Shown: positions 1 to 11,919, counted from the first letter of the stretch. The stretch: DNA of 64,000 nucleotides from Voacanga thouarsii (GCA_026120185.1 JANUWF010001188.1:496001-560000); one strand, 5' to 3'. Numbers and translations are program-made. Notes: generated by a model not told the origin, from the letters alone.

Positions 1-1596
1 TGAATATTGAGGCTTAAGAGCTATTGTTGGATTATGCTTTGAGATCATTGTATGTTCATTATGACTAAAGGCTTTACGTCACTAGTATGAATGTTTTGAT
101 GTATGATGGACATTATTCTACCATTGTTTGATTATGCCTTCACGATGTTTGTTAATAAATAAATATTGTTATAATTTGTTATTTATTATTTACAACACCT
201 ATATTATTTTGATTTATCAAATTCATCTTATTCTATAAAATACTTTAGCAATTAATGATAAAGCTTAAGGCTTTGATGTCATAACTGGATGTTGTTGTAA
301 CTAGTTGAGCTAAGTATGTTAAGTTGGGAGTTATTTGTACTTATGCAAATTTGTTGCTTAGTTTTGTACCAACGGTGACTTATACCCTATATTTACCCTA
401 GGCAAGGCTGGTTTGTCTTGAACCAACTTGGATGGCTATTGTGTCAAGAAAAAGCAAGAGATCAGATAAGTCATTGCATAGAGCCGTTTGAAGATCAAAA
501 TCACTTTGACAAGTCAAAATGTGTTGTATACGTGGAAATGTCCTTGGGATGCAATTATGGACAATTTTCTTTTCGTTTTTCGTTCCATCAAACAATTTCA
601 AGTTGAGCAAGCAATTTTAGACAAAAAGCTAAACTTTGCCTAAAAACAAATTTTGACAAGAATTTTGTAAATCATAATTGCTATTTCAAAGAAAACACTT
701 TGAATGATTCTTCTTTTTCCAAAATGGACAAATACAATATTGAGTACGTAATAAGGGTAGACTATTAGGACTAGCCATTGAATGGTTAGATATGTCTCTC
801 AGTAGGAGGCCAGCTCTGAGGGATGTGCTCTATCTGGACAAGATGATAGTTCTTGTAGGTTAGGTCGGTCCGAGCTAGTAGTACAATTCAGGTGGGCTAT
901 TTATTTCTGGAGTGGACTACTAGTAAGTTTGGGTGTAGAGATAGAGAAGTATCTCACTCGGTGGGCCGAACACCCATTTTATATCAGAATGTATAAAGTG
1001 TGGCATCCTGATTATTTTCTTGTCATAATGCACAAAGTGTAGCATCCTAACCGATCTCTTGTCATGGTGCACAAAGTGTGGTGCTATGTCCATTCATAAT
1101 GCATGGCTTCATAGTCAACTTTATTTGAGTGGTTATTTCTTTACAAGTTGAGTAATTTTACTTTACAAATGCTTATAAAACACCACTCAGTGGTCAAAGA
1201 TAAATTTTTGGACTTGCAGACTTTTTATTATGACTTGTTCAAAACTTGTATACATGAATTTCTTTTCCTGAAATAGTATGAGCACACATAAGGCTTACTG
1301 AGAAATATTTCTCACGCCTTTTAATATCATGTCTTCAAGTCGATCATGCTTCGAAGGTTGATTTACTTAAGCTACCATGAGCTTGGAAGAATTATTTTGA
1401 TGTATTTATTATTAGAGATTTTATTTACCTTTTATTTGTTCTGAGACTTGTATAAGTATTATTTTCGGATTATAATAAGTTTATTTTAAAGTTATTTCCT
1501 TCTATATTTTCTATTACCTAGTTATAAAGACCCATTATCCTAAGGATGGGGTAACATCCCGCCCCTTTTGGGGTACATAGGTAGTGGGGTGCTACA
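1..1596 (+). repeat. Gyp1 5' LTR, downstream part (cut by window start)
   Basis: The 3' part of a long terminal repeat that runs in from outside the window. It is homologous to 14730-16841 plus 26661-26835, the same LTR family in SoloG. It ends in ...gctaca at 1596 and is followed at once by a primer-binding site. Compared with SoloG it lacks an AT-rich block of nearly 700 bp (about 14890-15570). Around 990-1100 it holds three imperfect copies of a roughly 39-bp repeat with the core acaaagtgtgg. No coding sequence was recognised; short frames here are chance. Confidence 0.85.
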
Positions 1597-1598
1597 AG

Positions 1599-1610
1599 TA
1601 GTATCAGAGC
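1599..1610 (+). other. Gyp1 primer-binding site (tRNA-iMet type)
   Basis: The bases tagtatcagagc lie two bases after the LTR end. The usual plant initiator-Met primer site is tggtatcagagc, so one G has become A. The site marks the 5' LTR/internal boundary and shows that the element points to the + strand. Confidence 0.85.
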
Positions 1611-1740
1611 CTAGGTTTAGGCTGTTATTGACAATATTTGAATTTATTACATTAAACTTTATAATCTCTAGTGCTAACCAACGTGTTCTGTTTGTAGTAT
1701 GATTAGGAGATTCGTATCGGTTGCCCAATATTAGCCTTTT

Positions 1741-2211
1741 ATGTGTGGTAAAACAACTACTCTAGTTCCTGTAGTAGACCTATCCTTTTCGGGCACAGAA
1801 CTCAAACCTGGGTCAGATTGGTTTAAGTTAGAGAACAGTGACAGTGAGATGGAGATTGAGGTTTTTAATCCTCCTGAGCAGTAAGGATAAGTTAAGGTTG
1901 TTGAACTAGAGTTACCTGAGTAGGAAGGATGAGTTGAGGATGTGCCAGCAGTAGACCCTCCCATACCAGTGGTTGATTTAGTCTTAGATAGTGAGGCTGA
2001 GGAGGAAGCTCCTGATCTTAACTTAGGTAGTGAGGAAGAAGAGGAGATAGGTGATGCTGATGGTGATGGTGATGGAGGTGAGGAACTAAATGATGCTGAC
2101 GATGAGGGAGGAGAAGAGATGGATGATTTTGAGAGTGAAATAGAAAGGGGATGGAAGAGTCTGATAATGAGGAGGAGGAGGCAGTTGTGCCTTCTCGGAC
2201 TCCGCCAATAG
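1741..2211 (+). pseudogene. Gyp1 gag N-terminal fragment, acidic, with stops
   Basis: One reading frame from the ATG at 1741 continues to about 2211 and contains at least four in-frame stops before 1942. At least one (PEQ followed by TAG-like decay) looks like a C-to-T change of a Gln codon. The last 89 codons (from 1942) are open and extremely acidic, with runs such as SEEEEEIGDADGDGDG. It lies where gag should start, about 130 bp after the primer-binding site. Acidic N-terminal gag segments occur in some plant gypsy elements, but no capsid motif or zinc knuckle is visible, so the gag call rests on position. The 166-codon frame on the opposite strand is its antisense shadow. Confidence 0.5.
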
Positions 2212-2448
2212 GAGAGTCTGGCATTATCCATTTTGGCTTTAACTTTGAGGAGTCCGATAATGAGGGACCCAGTCAGAATGATAGACTCATGCCGGGTATG
2301 AAAGCACTTTGAGAGTTAGTCTTAGAGACGAAGGACAAGGGAAAAGGGAAGATGGAGGAAAGTCCTTAGCAGAGTGGAGCTAATGGTTGTACACCTAGGT
2401 TTAGATTAGGAATAGACTGCAGGAAGAGAAGAGAATGATGGTTCGAAG

Positions 2449-2608
2449 AATCTATTTCCAACTACTCAAGTGATGACTAGAGCAGCAAGAAGACTTAGTA
2501 GATTTGTGATGTACTTTGTTGAATAGGGAATCTATTTCCAACTACTCAAGTGATGACTAGAGCAGCAAGAAGACTTAGTAGATTTGTGATGTACTTTGTT
2601 TATTGAGT
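2449..2608 (+). repeat. 80-bp tandem duplication inside Gyp1
   Basis: A segment beginning aatctatttccaactactc is present twice in direct order, with copies starting at 2449 and 2529 (period 80). The shared parts look identical by eye, so this duplication is much younger than the surrounding decayed element. Confidence 0.9.
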
Positions 2609-2609
2609 T

Positions 2610-4190
2610 CATGGCTTTATTTACTTTCTTGTCTATAAGTATCTGATTTCTATAGAGGTATCATCTATGATATACAATTTCTTTGTGTTAAAGTGTAATT
2701 TATTTTGAATAAAACTTTTGAGTATTTTACTTTTTAAAAAAGAAATACTCTCACATGTTCAATAAGTGAGCAAATGTTATAAATGTTACTTTGCATTATA
2801 TGTTTGCATTTATATGTATGCATTTGTCGGCCTATAATTGTGGTGTTGATGATCGAAGATGGCACTTAGATGTAAAATTGTAGGAATAGGTAGAACTGGT
2901 CATGTCAAAAAACCCTTCAACACCTGAAGATGAGCTAACAGAGCACTTGCAACCAGATATGAGAAAAAAAGCACAAAGAAGTACAAGAGACAGAACCTGG
3001 GGAATCTTCTAAGGTAACAGCTGGACAGGTCCAATTAAGACCCCACCATTGAATTCAGCCAGCTGAAGAAATGTAGTCATTAGAGGAAATAAGTTAAAAC
3101 CATAGGTGATGATCAAGTTGGTTGAGCAGAGAGGACCTAAGATCAGATGCAGCCGTGGTGCCAGGTTAATTCTTTATTTCTCCTGAAAGAATATGCTCCT
3201 TAGTCTTTGTTTTGCATAGTGTATATATATTGTACATTGTGCTATTCATTTGAGTAGTGTTAAGCTAGACCATAAGAGTCGAATTTGTTAACTATGAATA
3301 GTTATAGATTTTTTTATTAATTGTTTAAGCGTTCATCATCATGCAAGGAAGTAGGGATCTATAGGTTTGATTTGCCAGATAAAATTTTAGCTGGAGAAGT
3401 AAAATTTATCGAGAATCTGACTTGTTTTTCTTTTGAGGATTATGGTAGCATATTAGATAAGGATTGATTGTCGAAGTAACGAGTTAAGTTGGTTATAGAG
3501 ATAGAATAATGCATTTTTTGGTGGTCAGATGGGTGTGATAAAATTTTTGAAGAGGTAGGTGAAGGAAGTGTAGAGCATAATACAACGAGTGACGGTTCAT
3601 AAACTGTTGTTGAAGGAATACTAAGGATATCTAGCCTGGTGTTGCAGCCTGTAGGACCCAGTAGTAATGGTATAAGAAAAGGATGAAATTTTAAAGCTAT
3701 GTGTAGACCAGATAATATTGAATAGTTTGGTCATCAAGGATATATATGGTTACTCCTATGTTAGACCTGAGATAGGGATAGCATTAAGTGTGAATTTGGG
3801 AAGGGGATATACTTGAGATTGCGACTAACATTGGGAATAAGTACTAAGGTCGCGTGGTGATGTCATACTGATTGACAAAGGCTCTAATACTTATATAGTA
3901 GATGCTTAAGATTCCAATCATGCTTTGATAATTTTGTGGTGACTTTTTAGACAATGCCTTATGTATTTTGAATGCTATTAAGGATATAGGACAGTTGAAA
4001 TTGGAGTTAGAAAGTGGAGGTAGCATAAATTTCCATTAAGTTTAGTGGGTAAATGTTTAATTGAGCATAGTTCTATTTCTAGAATGAGATGTAATTAGGG
4101 GCAGTTTTAAGATAGCCCTAGTCCAAGTAGAGGTTGCATGAGATGTCATCAAGTATTGTAACCAAGTAGAATCCTAGATTCGCTGCAAGA
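2610..4190 (+). other. Unreadable part of Gyp1 pol
   Basis: This stretch lies where protease, reverse transcriptase and RNase H would be in a gypsy element. I could not recognise any domain by eye in any frame; all frames are closed by frequent stops. Part of the region may also be deleted, because the whole internal region is only 3.7 kb. Confidence 0.5.
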
Positions 4191-4194
4191 TTTT

Positions 4195-4845
4195 AGCCTA
4201 AGTTCCTAGAGATAATGGGATCAACTTGGAAGTTCTATACTACTGCACATCCTCAAAATTGATAGCCAGTCAAAGAGACTTATTCAGATACTAAAGGATA
4301 TGTTTAGGGTATGATACTGGACTTTATTGATAAATGGACTGAATGTGTGACCGTATAAAAGTAGGCCTACAGTAACAATTACCGATCTTCTATTGTTATA
4401 GCCTATATGAAGTGATACAAAGCCAGACATGTCAAGTACCATTATACTATGGATAAATAGAAGATAGGCAGGTTATCAAATCTGGCGAAGTTTGTGTTCA
4501 AGAAATGGCAGACAATGTAAAAGTAACAAGAGAAGGACTGAAGGCAACTCAGAGTCAGCGGAGGAGCTATGCGAATGATAGGAGGAGAATGTTAGGACAG
4601 TCGTCTATAGATTGGACTTGCCAGACATTCTGTTGAGATTACGAGTCGTGTTTCATATATATCAGCTAAAGATGTATGATCATGATCCGGAACATGTTTT
4701 AATGATGAGCCTTTGCTATTGCAATCCGATTTAAGTCACATAGGAAAAACGATTAAGATTCTAAATTGAAGCATCAAGACTCTTCGGAATAACTAGATAC
4801 CAAAAGTGAAAGTGTTATGGAAGTATCACGAAGCACAAGAAGTCA
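4195..4845 (+). pseudogene. Gyp1 integrase C-terminal part and chromodomain-side tail, decayed
   Basis: Reading across several frameshifts and stops, the order matches the second half of a gypsy integrase. A TAHPQN segment is followed by a decayed GQSERTIQ-like motif (about 4240-4300), then an AYNNSY-like and APYEALYG-like segment (about 4370-4430). A basic stretch with SQRRSYANDRRR (about 4550-4590) comes next, then a segment resembling the H-D-V-F-H-V-S-Q-L linker (about 4640-4680), and KVLWKYHEAQE (about 4808-4840). In this family the last part leads into the pol C-terminal tail. No frame is open across it. The tail is interrupted at 4846 by a piece of integrase core that belongs upstream. 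Confidence 0.75.
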
Positions 4846-5145
4846 GCTAAATTATTGAATCTTTGCCAATACCAAAACGGAAATGGGAGGAGGTAACGAT
4901 GGATTTCGTCACTGGCTTGCCTATGTCAAAGATCCAAAAAGATGCCATTTGGGTAGTGGTTAATCGACGGACGAAGATAACGCATCTTATCCCTAAAAGT
5001 GTAAGGGACTTTATGTGGAAGTTAGCTCTGACATATGTATGGGAAGTAGCAAGTTGCATGAAGTACACATAAGTATCATCTCTGACCGAGACCTAAGGTC
5101 TACATCGCGATTTTGGGCAAAGTTTCAAATATCTATGGGTTTGAT
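4846..5145 (+). pseudogene. Displaced integrase-core fragment of Gyp1
   Basis: A readable frame (4863-5072) gives SLPIPKRKWEEVTMDFVTGL, then a segment resembling DAIWVIVDRLTKSAHFIP. This is the start of the gypsy integrase catalytic core, with the first catalytic Asp in MDF. In an intact element it lies upstream of the segments at 4195-4845, not after them. Here it sits between HEAQE and ATWEAEEW, which are normally adjacent. A roughly 300-bp block therefore seems to have been moved or copied, perhaps by template switching during reverse transcription. Confidence 0.75.
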
Positions 5146-5261
5146 TTGAGGTCAACATGCCGGTGCATAAGATGCCACGTGGGAAGCGGAAGAATGGATG
5201 AACCAAAAATATCTCGACTTGAGAGAAAGATACGCGCTGAATTTCAAGACGAAATTCTTCT

Positions 5262-5274
5262 AAGGAGGGGAGAA
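5262..5274 (+). other. Gyp1 polypurine tract
   Basis: The purine run aaggaggggagaa stands immediately before the 3' LTR start tgtaaaaaccc. It is the expected plus-strand primer. Just upstream (5180-5261) is the last part of pol, readable as ATWEAEEWMNQKYLDL and on to a stop. Confidence 0.85.
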
Positions 5275-7647
5275 TGTAAAAACCCACCAAAACCTACCCT
5301 AGAGTTAGAGGGATGGGGAGCATATGATATCATATTACATAAAAATATATTTCTTGGATGAATTCGTGTGCCTTAGAATTGTGATATAAGGGTTATATGG
5401 TTTATTTATGCTTGTTGAGTAGTAAAGGTAAAAAGGGAATTTTGCTTAAGGTCAAATTAAGAAAGAGGCTTAAGGCTTATAAAAGAAGAGAATTTGGTTG
5501 GAAAAATAAGAACAAGAGTTAGTGTGGTTAAGTGGTTAGAGTTTTGTGATTTAATCTCTAAAGCCTTGAGTTCAAATCCTATCACCTATGTTTTACTTTT
5601 AATTATTCTAACCAATGTTTGAATTTCTCTTTTCTTACATTCCTTAAAGCAAGGAATGTTGTCTTAGGGAAGACACAATGGTAACGTCCTAACCATGTGA
5701 TCTTGTCCGAAAAGAAAATCTAGAAGAGTTTTGGTCTCCATTATTTTAGCAAGCCTAGTCCTAACCTATTTAAATTTAAACTACTTATATTTCTTTAATT
5801 CTTTTCAATTTCTATAAAATGCCTTGGATAATTCCTGGCTTGAATTTTCGAAATTTCAAGACTTTGGGGATAGGAGGATGACCGAATTTGAGGAAGGAAA
5901 ATAGGAAGGAGGTTTCCAATTAAAGCACCATAGCTTTTCTTCCTAAAACTCCATTTCCTTCTTGTTCTTGTTTTGATTAAAAATTTGGAAATTTTCAAGC
6001 AATTCTTCTTGGTTGATTTGCAAAAATTGCAACAACTTTTGCCTATATAATTCTTGCTAGAAACTAATCATGTTATGTAGATTAGAAAGCTAGAAATATC
6101 TTGGAATTTCATAGCTTGAACAAGCCCTACCAAACCAGAAATTTTCCAGTAAACTACCAAGACTTAGACATGAATATTGAGCCATCCATTTATGCATAAG
6201 AACACTTGAAACTTTCCTCTTTCTTCTCCAAGATGGTGGATGGAAAAGCACTATTAATGGACCTTTAAACACTCCTAGATTTCAGTTGCAAATCCATTTC
6301 AAAGTGGTTCGAAAATTTTGCTCAAAATCCTTCCAAATCCCAAGAATTCTTGTAGCTATATTCCATAATTTTTCCAACTAGCCTAACCAAGACAAGAACA
6401 GACTTCTTTGTCAGTCTTCTTCATATTTGCGGCCACCTTGCAGTCATGGATAGAGCACCTTGTCTTCTTCATCTACGATGGCCATTAGAGTTCCATTAAC
6501 ACATCTCAAAACACTCCTATCTTTACTCCATTCAAAACTTTTTAAACTTGAAAATTAAATTCTAGATTTTCCTCCTTTAAACTCTAACATAGCTAGATGG
6601 TCAAACTAGAATTTTCTCTGCTCTTGTACAACCATTTTTGGCCAACTATACAACTGAAACCATCCTTCATTTCATGATCAAAATATAGCTAGTCTAGCCA
6701 TCCACCATTAAAGGACAATAAACCTTCTAGAAGAAAACACCATTGCCAAATCTTCTACCTCAAACATCTCCACATTTTTCTCACTTTAAATTTCAAAATA
6801 GCTGAACTCTCTCTCTCTTCCTTAGATAACCGAAACTCTCCTCCTTATCTAGGCCATTCGGCCATCTTTCACTAGACATCCACAAATCATTTTCTCTCAA
6901 TTTCCTCTTGTGTTCTCAAGAACACCAACAAACACACACTAAACTTCTTCAACCTCCAATCATCTCTATTCATCCCAAATCATTCCAAAAACTCTCAAAC
7001 CAACTAGGATTCAACCTATACTATAACACTCCATATTTTCATAATGTAGTGGGCTATAACTTTGTGGGATGTTGCCCGTCTGATTGCTTAGGTAAGGGGT
7101 CTTTATAACAAACTTTACTCAAAAAACAGTAATTTTTTTTTCCAACATAGAAAAGTACAAGAATTTGGCTTCTGATACATACACTTCAGAATACAACAAG
7201 TCTAAGATGTAGCATGAGCCTCTGAAAGTCCACCGCGCTTCCGTTACGCCTTTGATCCTGATTTTTTTTAAGGAAAATAACATGCGTGTGGGTAAAAATC
7301 ACTCAGTGAGTCCCGTGTGTGCTAGTGCTTTAGTAAGGGAGACAAAGTACAAAAAACCATTGTGTGGAAAACATTTCATTTGTTCACTGGAAACAATTCC
7401 AAAACTCTTAAAAAAAAAAAAGAGTTTATTCAGAATTCAATCATTTTTAAAAAATTGCTTTTCAATTTCAAATCATTGCCCTGATTTCCACATCACAGGC
7501 ATTCCTCTAGTAGAGAGTCGGCCTGTATGCAAAGCTCTCAAGGCTTCACCTTCGGTGCCACGTATCATTGTACTTAGACTGCAGCCTACAGCACTCATCC
7601 ATGCATCGCCGGATAAGTAAGTACACCACAGTGTACTACCAAGAATC

Positions 7648-7772
7648 AAGTTAGTGCTTACACCAGGTACTCAAGTTAGTGCATACGCCAAGTATTCAAG
7701 TTAGTGCTTATACCTGGAATTTAAGTTAGTGCTTACGCCAGGTATTCAAGTTTGTACTTATATCAGGAATTC
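7648..7772 (+). repeat. Five 25-bp tandem repeats in SoloF
   Basis: Unit starts fall at 7648, 7673, 7698, 7723 and 7748, exactly 25 bp apart; the consensus is close to aagttagtgcttacgccagg plus five bases. Copies differ at several positions. They lie inside the putative solo LTR and may be promoter or leader repeats. Confidence 0.9.
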
Positions 7773-8127
7773 AAGGATTGTCAAGTTTAAGAAATCAAGA
7801 AATCAAGATTCATATTATTCATCATGTTTCCAAATCCAAAAAGGCTCGTATTTGAGCACATCAAGAAATCATTTTTCCATATCAAGAAAAATATTGTTGG
7901 GGCAAAGTATTATTTTTCAGAATTTGATCCTACTGACTCGCAAGTTAGTTAATAATTTCCATAGTCTCCGCAGAGCCAATCAATTTATTCCATAGGCATG
8001 TCAAAACAATTTTCGGAATCAAAAGGTCATTTTTCAAAGTTAATCTCATATTGAGAGATTATTTTCCAACACCGTGTCAAAACAGGGTAAAGAGTTCTTT
8101 TCTCACATCAAAACAAGTTTCCAAGAG

Positions 8128-8510
8128 TATTCGGGTCTTTTCTCCATACTCGATCACAAAAGTTATTACCAAGGATATTCAAGTCATTTTACCCATACCC
8201 AATTCCATAAAGATTTTTGAGGGTATTCAGGTCATTTTACCCTTACCCGATTTGAAAAATATTCACAAGAGTTCCAATAAGGATGTTTCGGTCATTTACC
8301 GAATACCCGAGTTCCAAAGGTTTTTCGTAAAACATTCCAATAAAGACATTTGGATCATTTTTCAAATACCCGATTCAAAGGAACTCATTTCAAGAAATTT
8401 AGAATTCTAATTCGAAAAGAAGATTAAATTCAAAGTTTCTAAACACATTTTCATAAAATGTTCCAATAAAGGCATTCTGGTCAATTTACGAATATCCGAT
8501 TTCAAAAATT
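8128..8510 (+). repeat. Dispersed attcaggtcatttt...tacccgatt motif array in SoloF
   Basis: About six degenerate copies of a roughly 33-bp motif (a ggtcatttt-like half and a tacccgatt-like half) begin near 8128, 8176, 8225, 8287, 8348 and 8475. Spacing is irregular, about 48-127 bp. This is an old, eroded repeat array in the LTR. Confidence 0.7.
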
Positions 8511-10898
8511 ATCGTTTTTCGAAAATCCCAAGCATTTAATCCAAAAAGGACTAAATTCGTAAAACCATACTTTAATCATCCATTAAGGTTTCCAAGCTAA
8601 TCATGAAATTCATTCAAGCCCGAAATAGCATAAAAACAAATCTTACTCAGATAAACCTTAAACATATTCAGGGATTTTCAAAATGGTATAAAACATAGCA
8701 TTTCATGTAAAAGTGAAGCACACTAGCTTTCAAAAGGTTTCAGAAATCAAAGGGACTCACCTCGTGTCCTAAGCAACTCTTCTCGTTTATGGCTGTTTAG
8801 TCACCGTTTCTACCATTTCTACCGTTCCATTGGCCGTTTACCGCTAAACCTACACCAAAAATTATTTTGGGATCAATTCGTGTTTGGCCGAAAAATAGCC
8901 GACGTTTAGCCAGCGGTTAGCTGTCAGGGCTGACGGGTAGCCGGTGGATAAGGAAAACGCTTAACTTTCGTTCACGTTGTTTTTTCATCGTTTGATCAAT
9001 TCTTTCGTTTTCATTTTTCCACAACCTTTCTCCCATCATATAAAAAGGATTCACTTCATATTTTCCCTTAAATTCATCCAAAATCACACAATTAATCATC
9101 CTTAAATTCATCCATTTTCGAACAACTTTTCTGAAATTTCATTGGTTTGCCACATCATTTTGTTTTACACATAACTTTTGATCCACAACTCCGATTTGAC
9201 TCTATGATATACCCAATCGACCATAAGACTCTTAAATTTAATTATTTGTAGGACTTTTTTAGAGTTCTAGCTCTGGTAACATACTACTGGCGAAAAACAG
9301 CCCCAATAGTTTTGCCTCAAACCGACTATTCCTGCTTTCCTTTGTTTTCCTTTAGCCTTTAACACCTTGGAACCATTAATTCACTCAATTTTCCTTCAAA
9401 TCATCTTTAATTCTGTGATTTCCAGATTCCAATAGCTCGCAAGAGTCATACTTATTCAACACAAATTTATCTCTTCTAATCAAAAGCAAGTTTGATCTAT
9501 TTTTCCAACCAAGTAAATTCCATTTTTAGCCTACTTTGGTCATCATCTCATCAACCAAAAGCAATCCTTCAAACCACCATAAATATTCAGTTCTTCCTTA
9601 CACAAAAAAATATCCATAAGGCTTCTAGGAAGCCAACATACATATAACACATAGGTATATACAAGGTTCACACACAAAATTTACAAACCCTAGCTTTAAT
9701 CCAAAATCAAGACATGAAAATCATATTTTCTTGTTAAAATTGATATCATAATGCTCACCATAATGAAATCTACAAATTTAATTCTTGAAGCATAGGATTT
9801 TACCTTGTGTTTGAGGCTATTTGAAGTGGTTTTTCTCCAAGAACACCAAGAACACATACACTTCTTTCTTTCTTTCTCCTTTTTCTTTTTCTCCCTATTT
9901 TTCCCTAGCTTTTCTTTCCTTGTTTTCTCTTGTTTGTCCTTCTTCAAGGCTGGCCAAAATTCTGGCAGTTATAATAGCCTTCCCACTACCATTCTCATTA
10001 GAAATTTGGCCAAGAAAAATTTAAATCAATTAATTGTATGGTAGCTAATGTAAAGGCGTGTTCCAATGAAAAATTTACACACCAACCACTTTTATTTCCT
10101 TCACAAAAATTCCCTTGTTTCGTCTTGCAAGGCCAACGAAATTCTTGGCCAATTTCCAACCATTCATTCATCTTCTCTTGGTCCAAATATTAGCCAATTA
10201 TATTGCTCTTGACCTTAATCAAATGGGCCCACGAGTGATGTGTTCCAATCACAAAGTTATATATCATTTTTCATTTATTTTGCAATCCATTAATTCCATG
10301 TGTCTTGCATGAACTCTTCATGCAACCTCTTTTAAATTGACACATTTCCATGGGCTACCATTCATAAAATGCCACACACATCATTTTTAACTGTGATTTC
10401 CTATTTTCTTCATAAATGATCGAAATCGGATTCGAAATAGAAAAATATTTTATTTTACCATTCAACACCAAAAATTTGACTGAATCAATTGGTAATTCTT
10501 AAATTCTCCAATTCCTTCTCTATTTGATCAAATTTGTGGTCAAAGTCGCAGTGCGGTCAAAATGACGAACATGTCCCCGGTGACCCAGATAGCATAATTC
10601 ACATCAAAACATGTGTTTCATCGCACTGATCATTTTCTCTTCTCAGTATATCCTCAAATTCTTATTTTATTATTAATAATAGCTTTTCGAAGATTTAGGG
10701 TATGGGTAGAACAAATCCAATAATTACATCCAAGTTCCGACCAAATATTATCATACCAAAATATTCGTCTCATTACACCAACCAACTTTTGTTCGGCTAT
10801 TGATATAAATTCTTATCCTATTACAGGTAATAGCCGATCAAAGGTAAAATGCGGGGTATTACATATACTCATCCATAGCATACTCCATAACACTAAAT

Positions 10899-11917
10899 TT
10901 TTTTGCACGAAAATGCTTAGTAAAGGAGGAGCCACCTTAGGATTGAAAAGGATCATTTTAATTTTATTATTATGGTGTTTAATCCATTATTTGGTCACAT
11001 AAGAGTTAAAGGTTAGAAATAGCATATAAAAAGTTTATTTTTGAAGCATGGCTATTTTATTTAATTTTGTAATCAAATGTACAAAAGATTTTAGGAAATT
11101 AGCTTTTAGTCTAATAAAACAATTAAAGGAAAACATTTTTAAAATGGAACTAAGGAATTTAAAATAAAATTCACAATTTATTCTTCCAAAAGGTTTTATC
11201 CTTGACATGGAAAATATTTTGAATATAAGTATTTTAAATTTAATTCCTAGAAAATGGTTTTAATTTAAGTAGTGAAAACAAAAATTCATAGTTTTTTCTC
11301 TTAAAGGATTTTATCCTTGACATAGAGAATAATAGTTGAATTTTTTAGGATTTCGGTAAAGTTAATAAAAATCAATTAATTTTAAGAAAACAGTTTTCCC
11401 AAAAACTTATTTTTCTCAAAAGACTAAATTGGAAAGGGGTACCAATGGCCCAACGGCATCCATAAAGGATTCTTGTCAGAGATTGCGGTTATTTTCGTGT
11501 CATTTTGAACATGACTCCCTATAGAATGGATTTATACGAGAATCTAAAAATATCAGAGGAATTATAATTAATGCCTAGGATATGTGTTAGTGTTGGCCAA
11601 CCTATCATTAGAGGCATTAATACTAGATTATCCATAGGTGGTGAGAGTAATGGCTATCCTGTTGATGGAACTATATCTAGATCATTACTTATTATGGAAG
11701 TTTAATTTGTGATGGGTATACGCTTAACTTAACAAATTATTAACCTTCCTACTAAACTCTGTTAATGTTTCTAAGAGCCAAATTTTTCATATTTTTTGGA
11801 TAATTGTTATAATAGATTAACCTTATCATTGAAATAATATGATATTTTAAATGTGCATTTTTTATGTTTTTCAAAATAAGCATTTTTCTGAATAAAGTTT
11901 TTTTTTTCAATCAATAG
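10899..11917 (+). other. CopA2 5' leader, partial, with gag splice acceptor
   Basis: From about 10899 the sequence matches the reverse complement of the CopA1 leader (for example tttgcacgaaaa against tttgcatgaaaa). The 5' LTR, primer-binding site and about 800 bp of leader have been deleted at the junction with the Gyp1 LTR. The leader is AT-rich and full of T runs. It ends in a long pyrimidine tract and AG at 11916-11917, directly followed by AA and the gag ATG at 11920. This is a good 3' splice site at the same place as in CopA1. Confidence 0.75.
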
Positions 11918-11919
11918 AA

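Larger units (their letters stand above)
1597..5274 (+). mobile_element. Gyp1 internal region, decayed Ty3/gypsy chromovirus-like
   Basis: Only about 3.7 kb lie between the LTRs, too short for an intact gag-pol, so much has been deleted. Recognisable parts in order are an acidic gag-like frame (1741-2211), an 80-bp tandem duplication, largely unreadable sequence (about 2610-4190), the C-terminal part of integrase with the chromodomain-side tail (about 4195-4845), a displaced piece of integrase core (4846-5145), and the end of pol (5150-5261) just before the polypurine tract. No protease, reverse transcriptase or RNase H motif could be read. Assignment to Ty3/gypsy rests on the integrase segments and LTR type; chromovirus is inferred from the tail after integrase. 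Confidence 0.8.
7022..10863. mobile_element. SoloF: 3.84-kb solo LTR, gypsy-like
   Basis: The insert is bounded by tataacactcc (expected TG now TA) and gggtattaca, and flanked by the 5-bp duplication tatac (7017-7021 and 10864-10868). Removing it rejoins the Gyp1 LTR exactly. It contains no second copy of its ends, no primer-binding site, no polypurine tract and no pol, so it is best read as one very long LTR left by recombination between two LTRs. Ends of the TGTAACACCCC...TTACA type and this length suit plant chromoviruses such as Tekay/Del, which is inference. Inside are a 25-bp tandem repeat (7648-7772) and a dispersed motif array (8128-8510). The frames at 7252-7620 and 8051-8410 show no family likeness. 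Confidence 0.8.
5275..10898 (+). repeat. Gyp1 3' LTR, truncated and interrupted
   Basis: It begins tgtaaaaaccc at 5275 and is collinear with SoloG from 12531. Homology runs to 7021, is broken by SoloF (7022-10863), resumes at 10869 and stops near 10898, equivalent to about 14310 in SoloG. Only about 1.78 kb of an expected 4.4 kb remains. At 10899 the sequence changes abruptly to the leader of the copia element CopA2, so the rest of this LTR has been deleted. Short frames in it (for example 5795-5998) are not coding. Confidence 0.85.

Noticed and set aside
1731..2231. 166-codon Ser/Pro-rich frame on the - strand
   Set aside because: It is the antisense of the acidic gag-like segment of Gyp1; codons for Asp and Glu read backwards give Ser-rich frames. 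No family likeness.
7252..7620. 122-codon frame in SoloF
   Set aside because: No start context, no family likeness, and the surrounding insert behaves as a non-coding solo LTR.
7648..7772. Regular 25-bp repeats considered as a CRISPR array
   Set aside because: The repeats are contiguous without spacers, diverged, and lie in a plant retrotransposon LTR.
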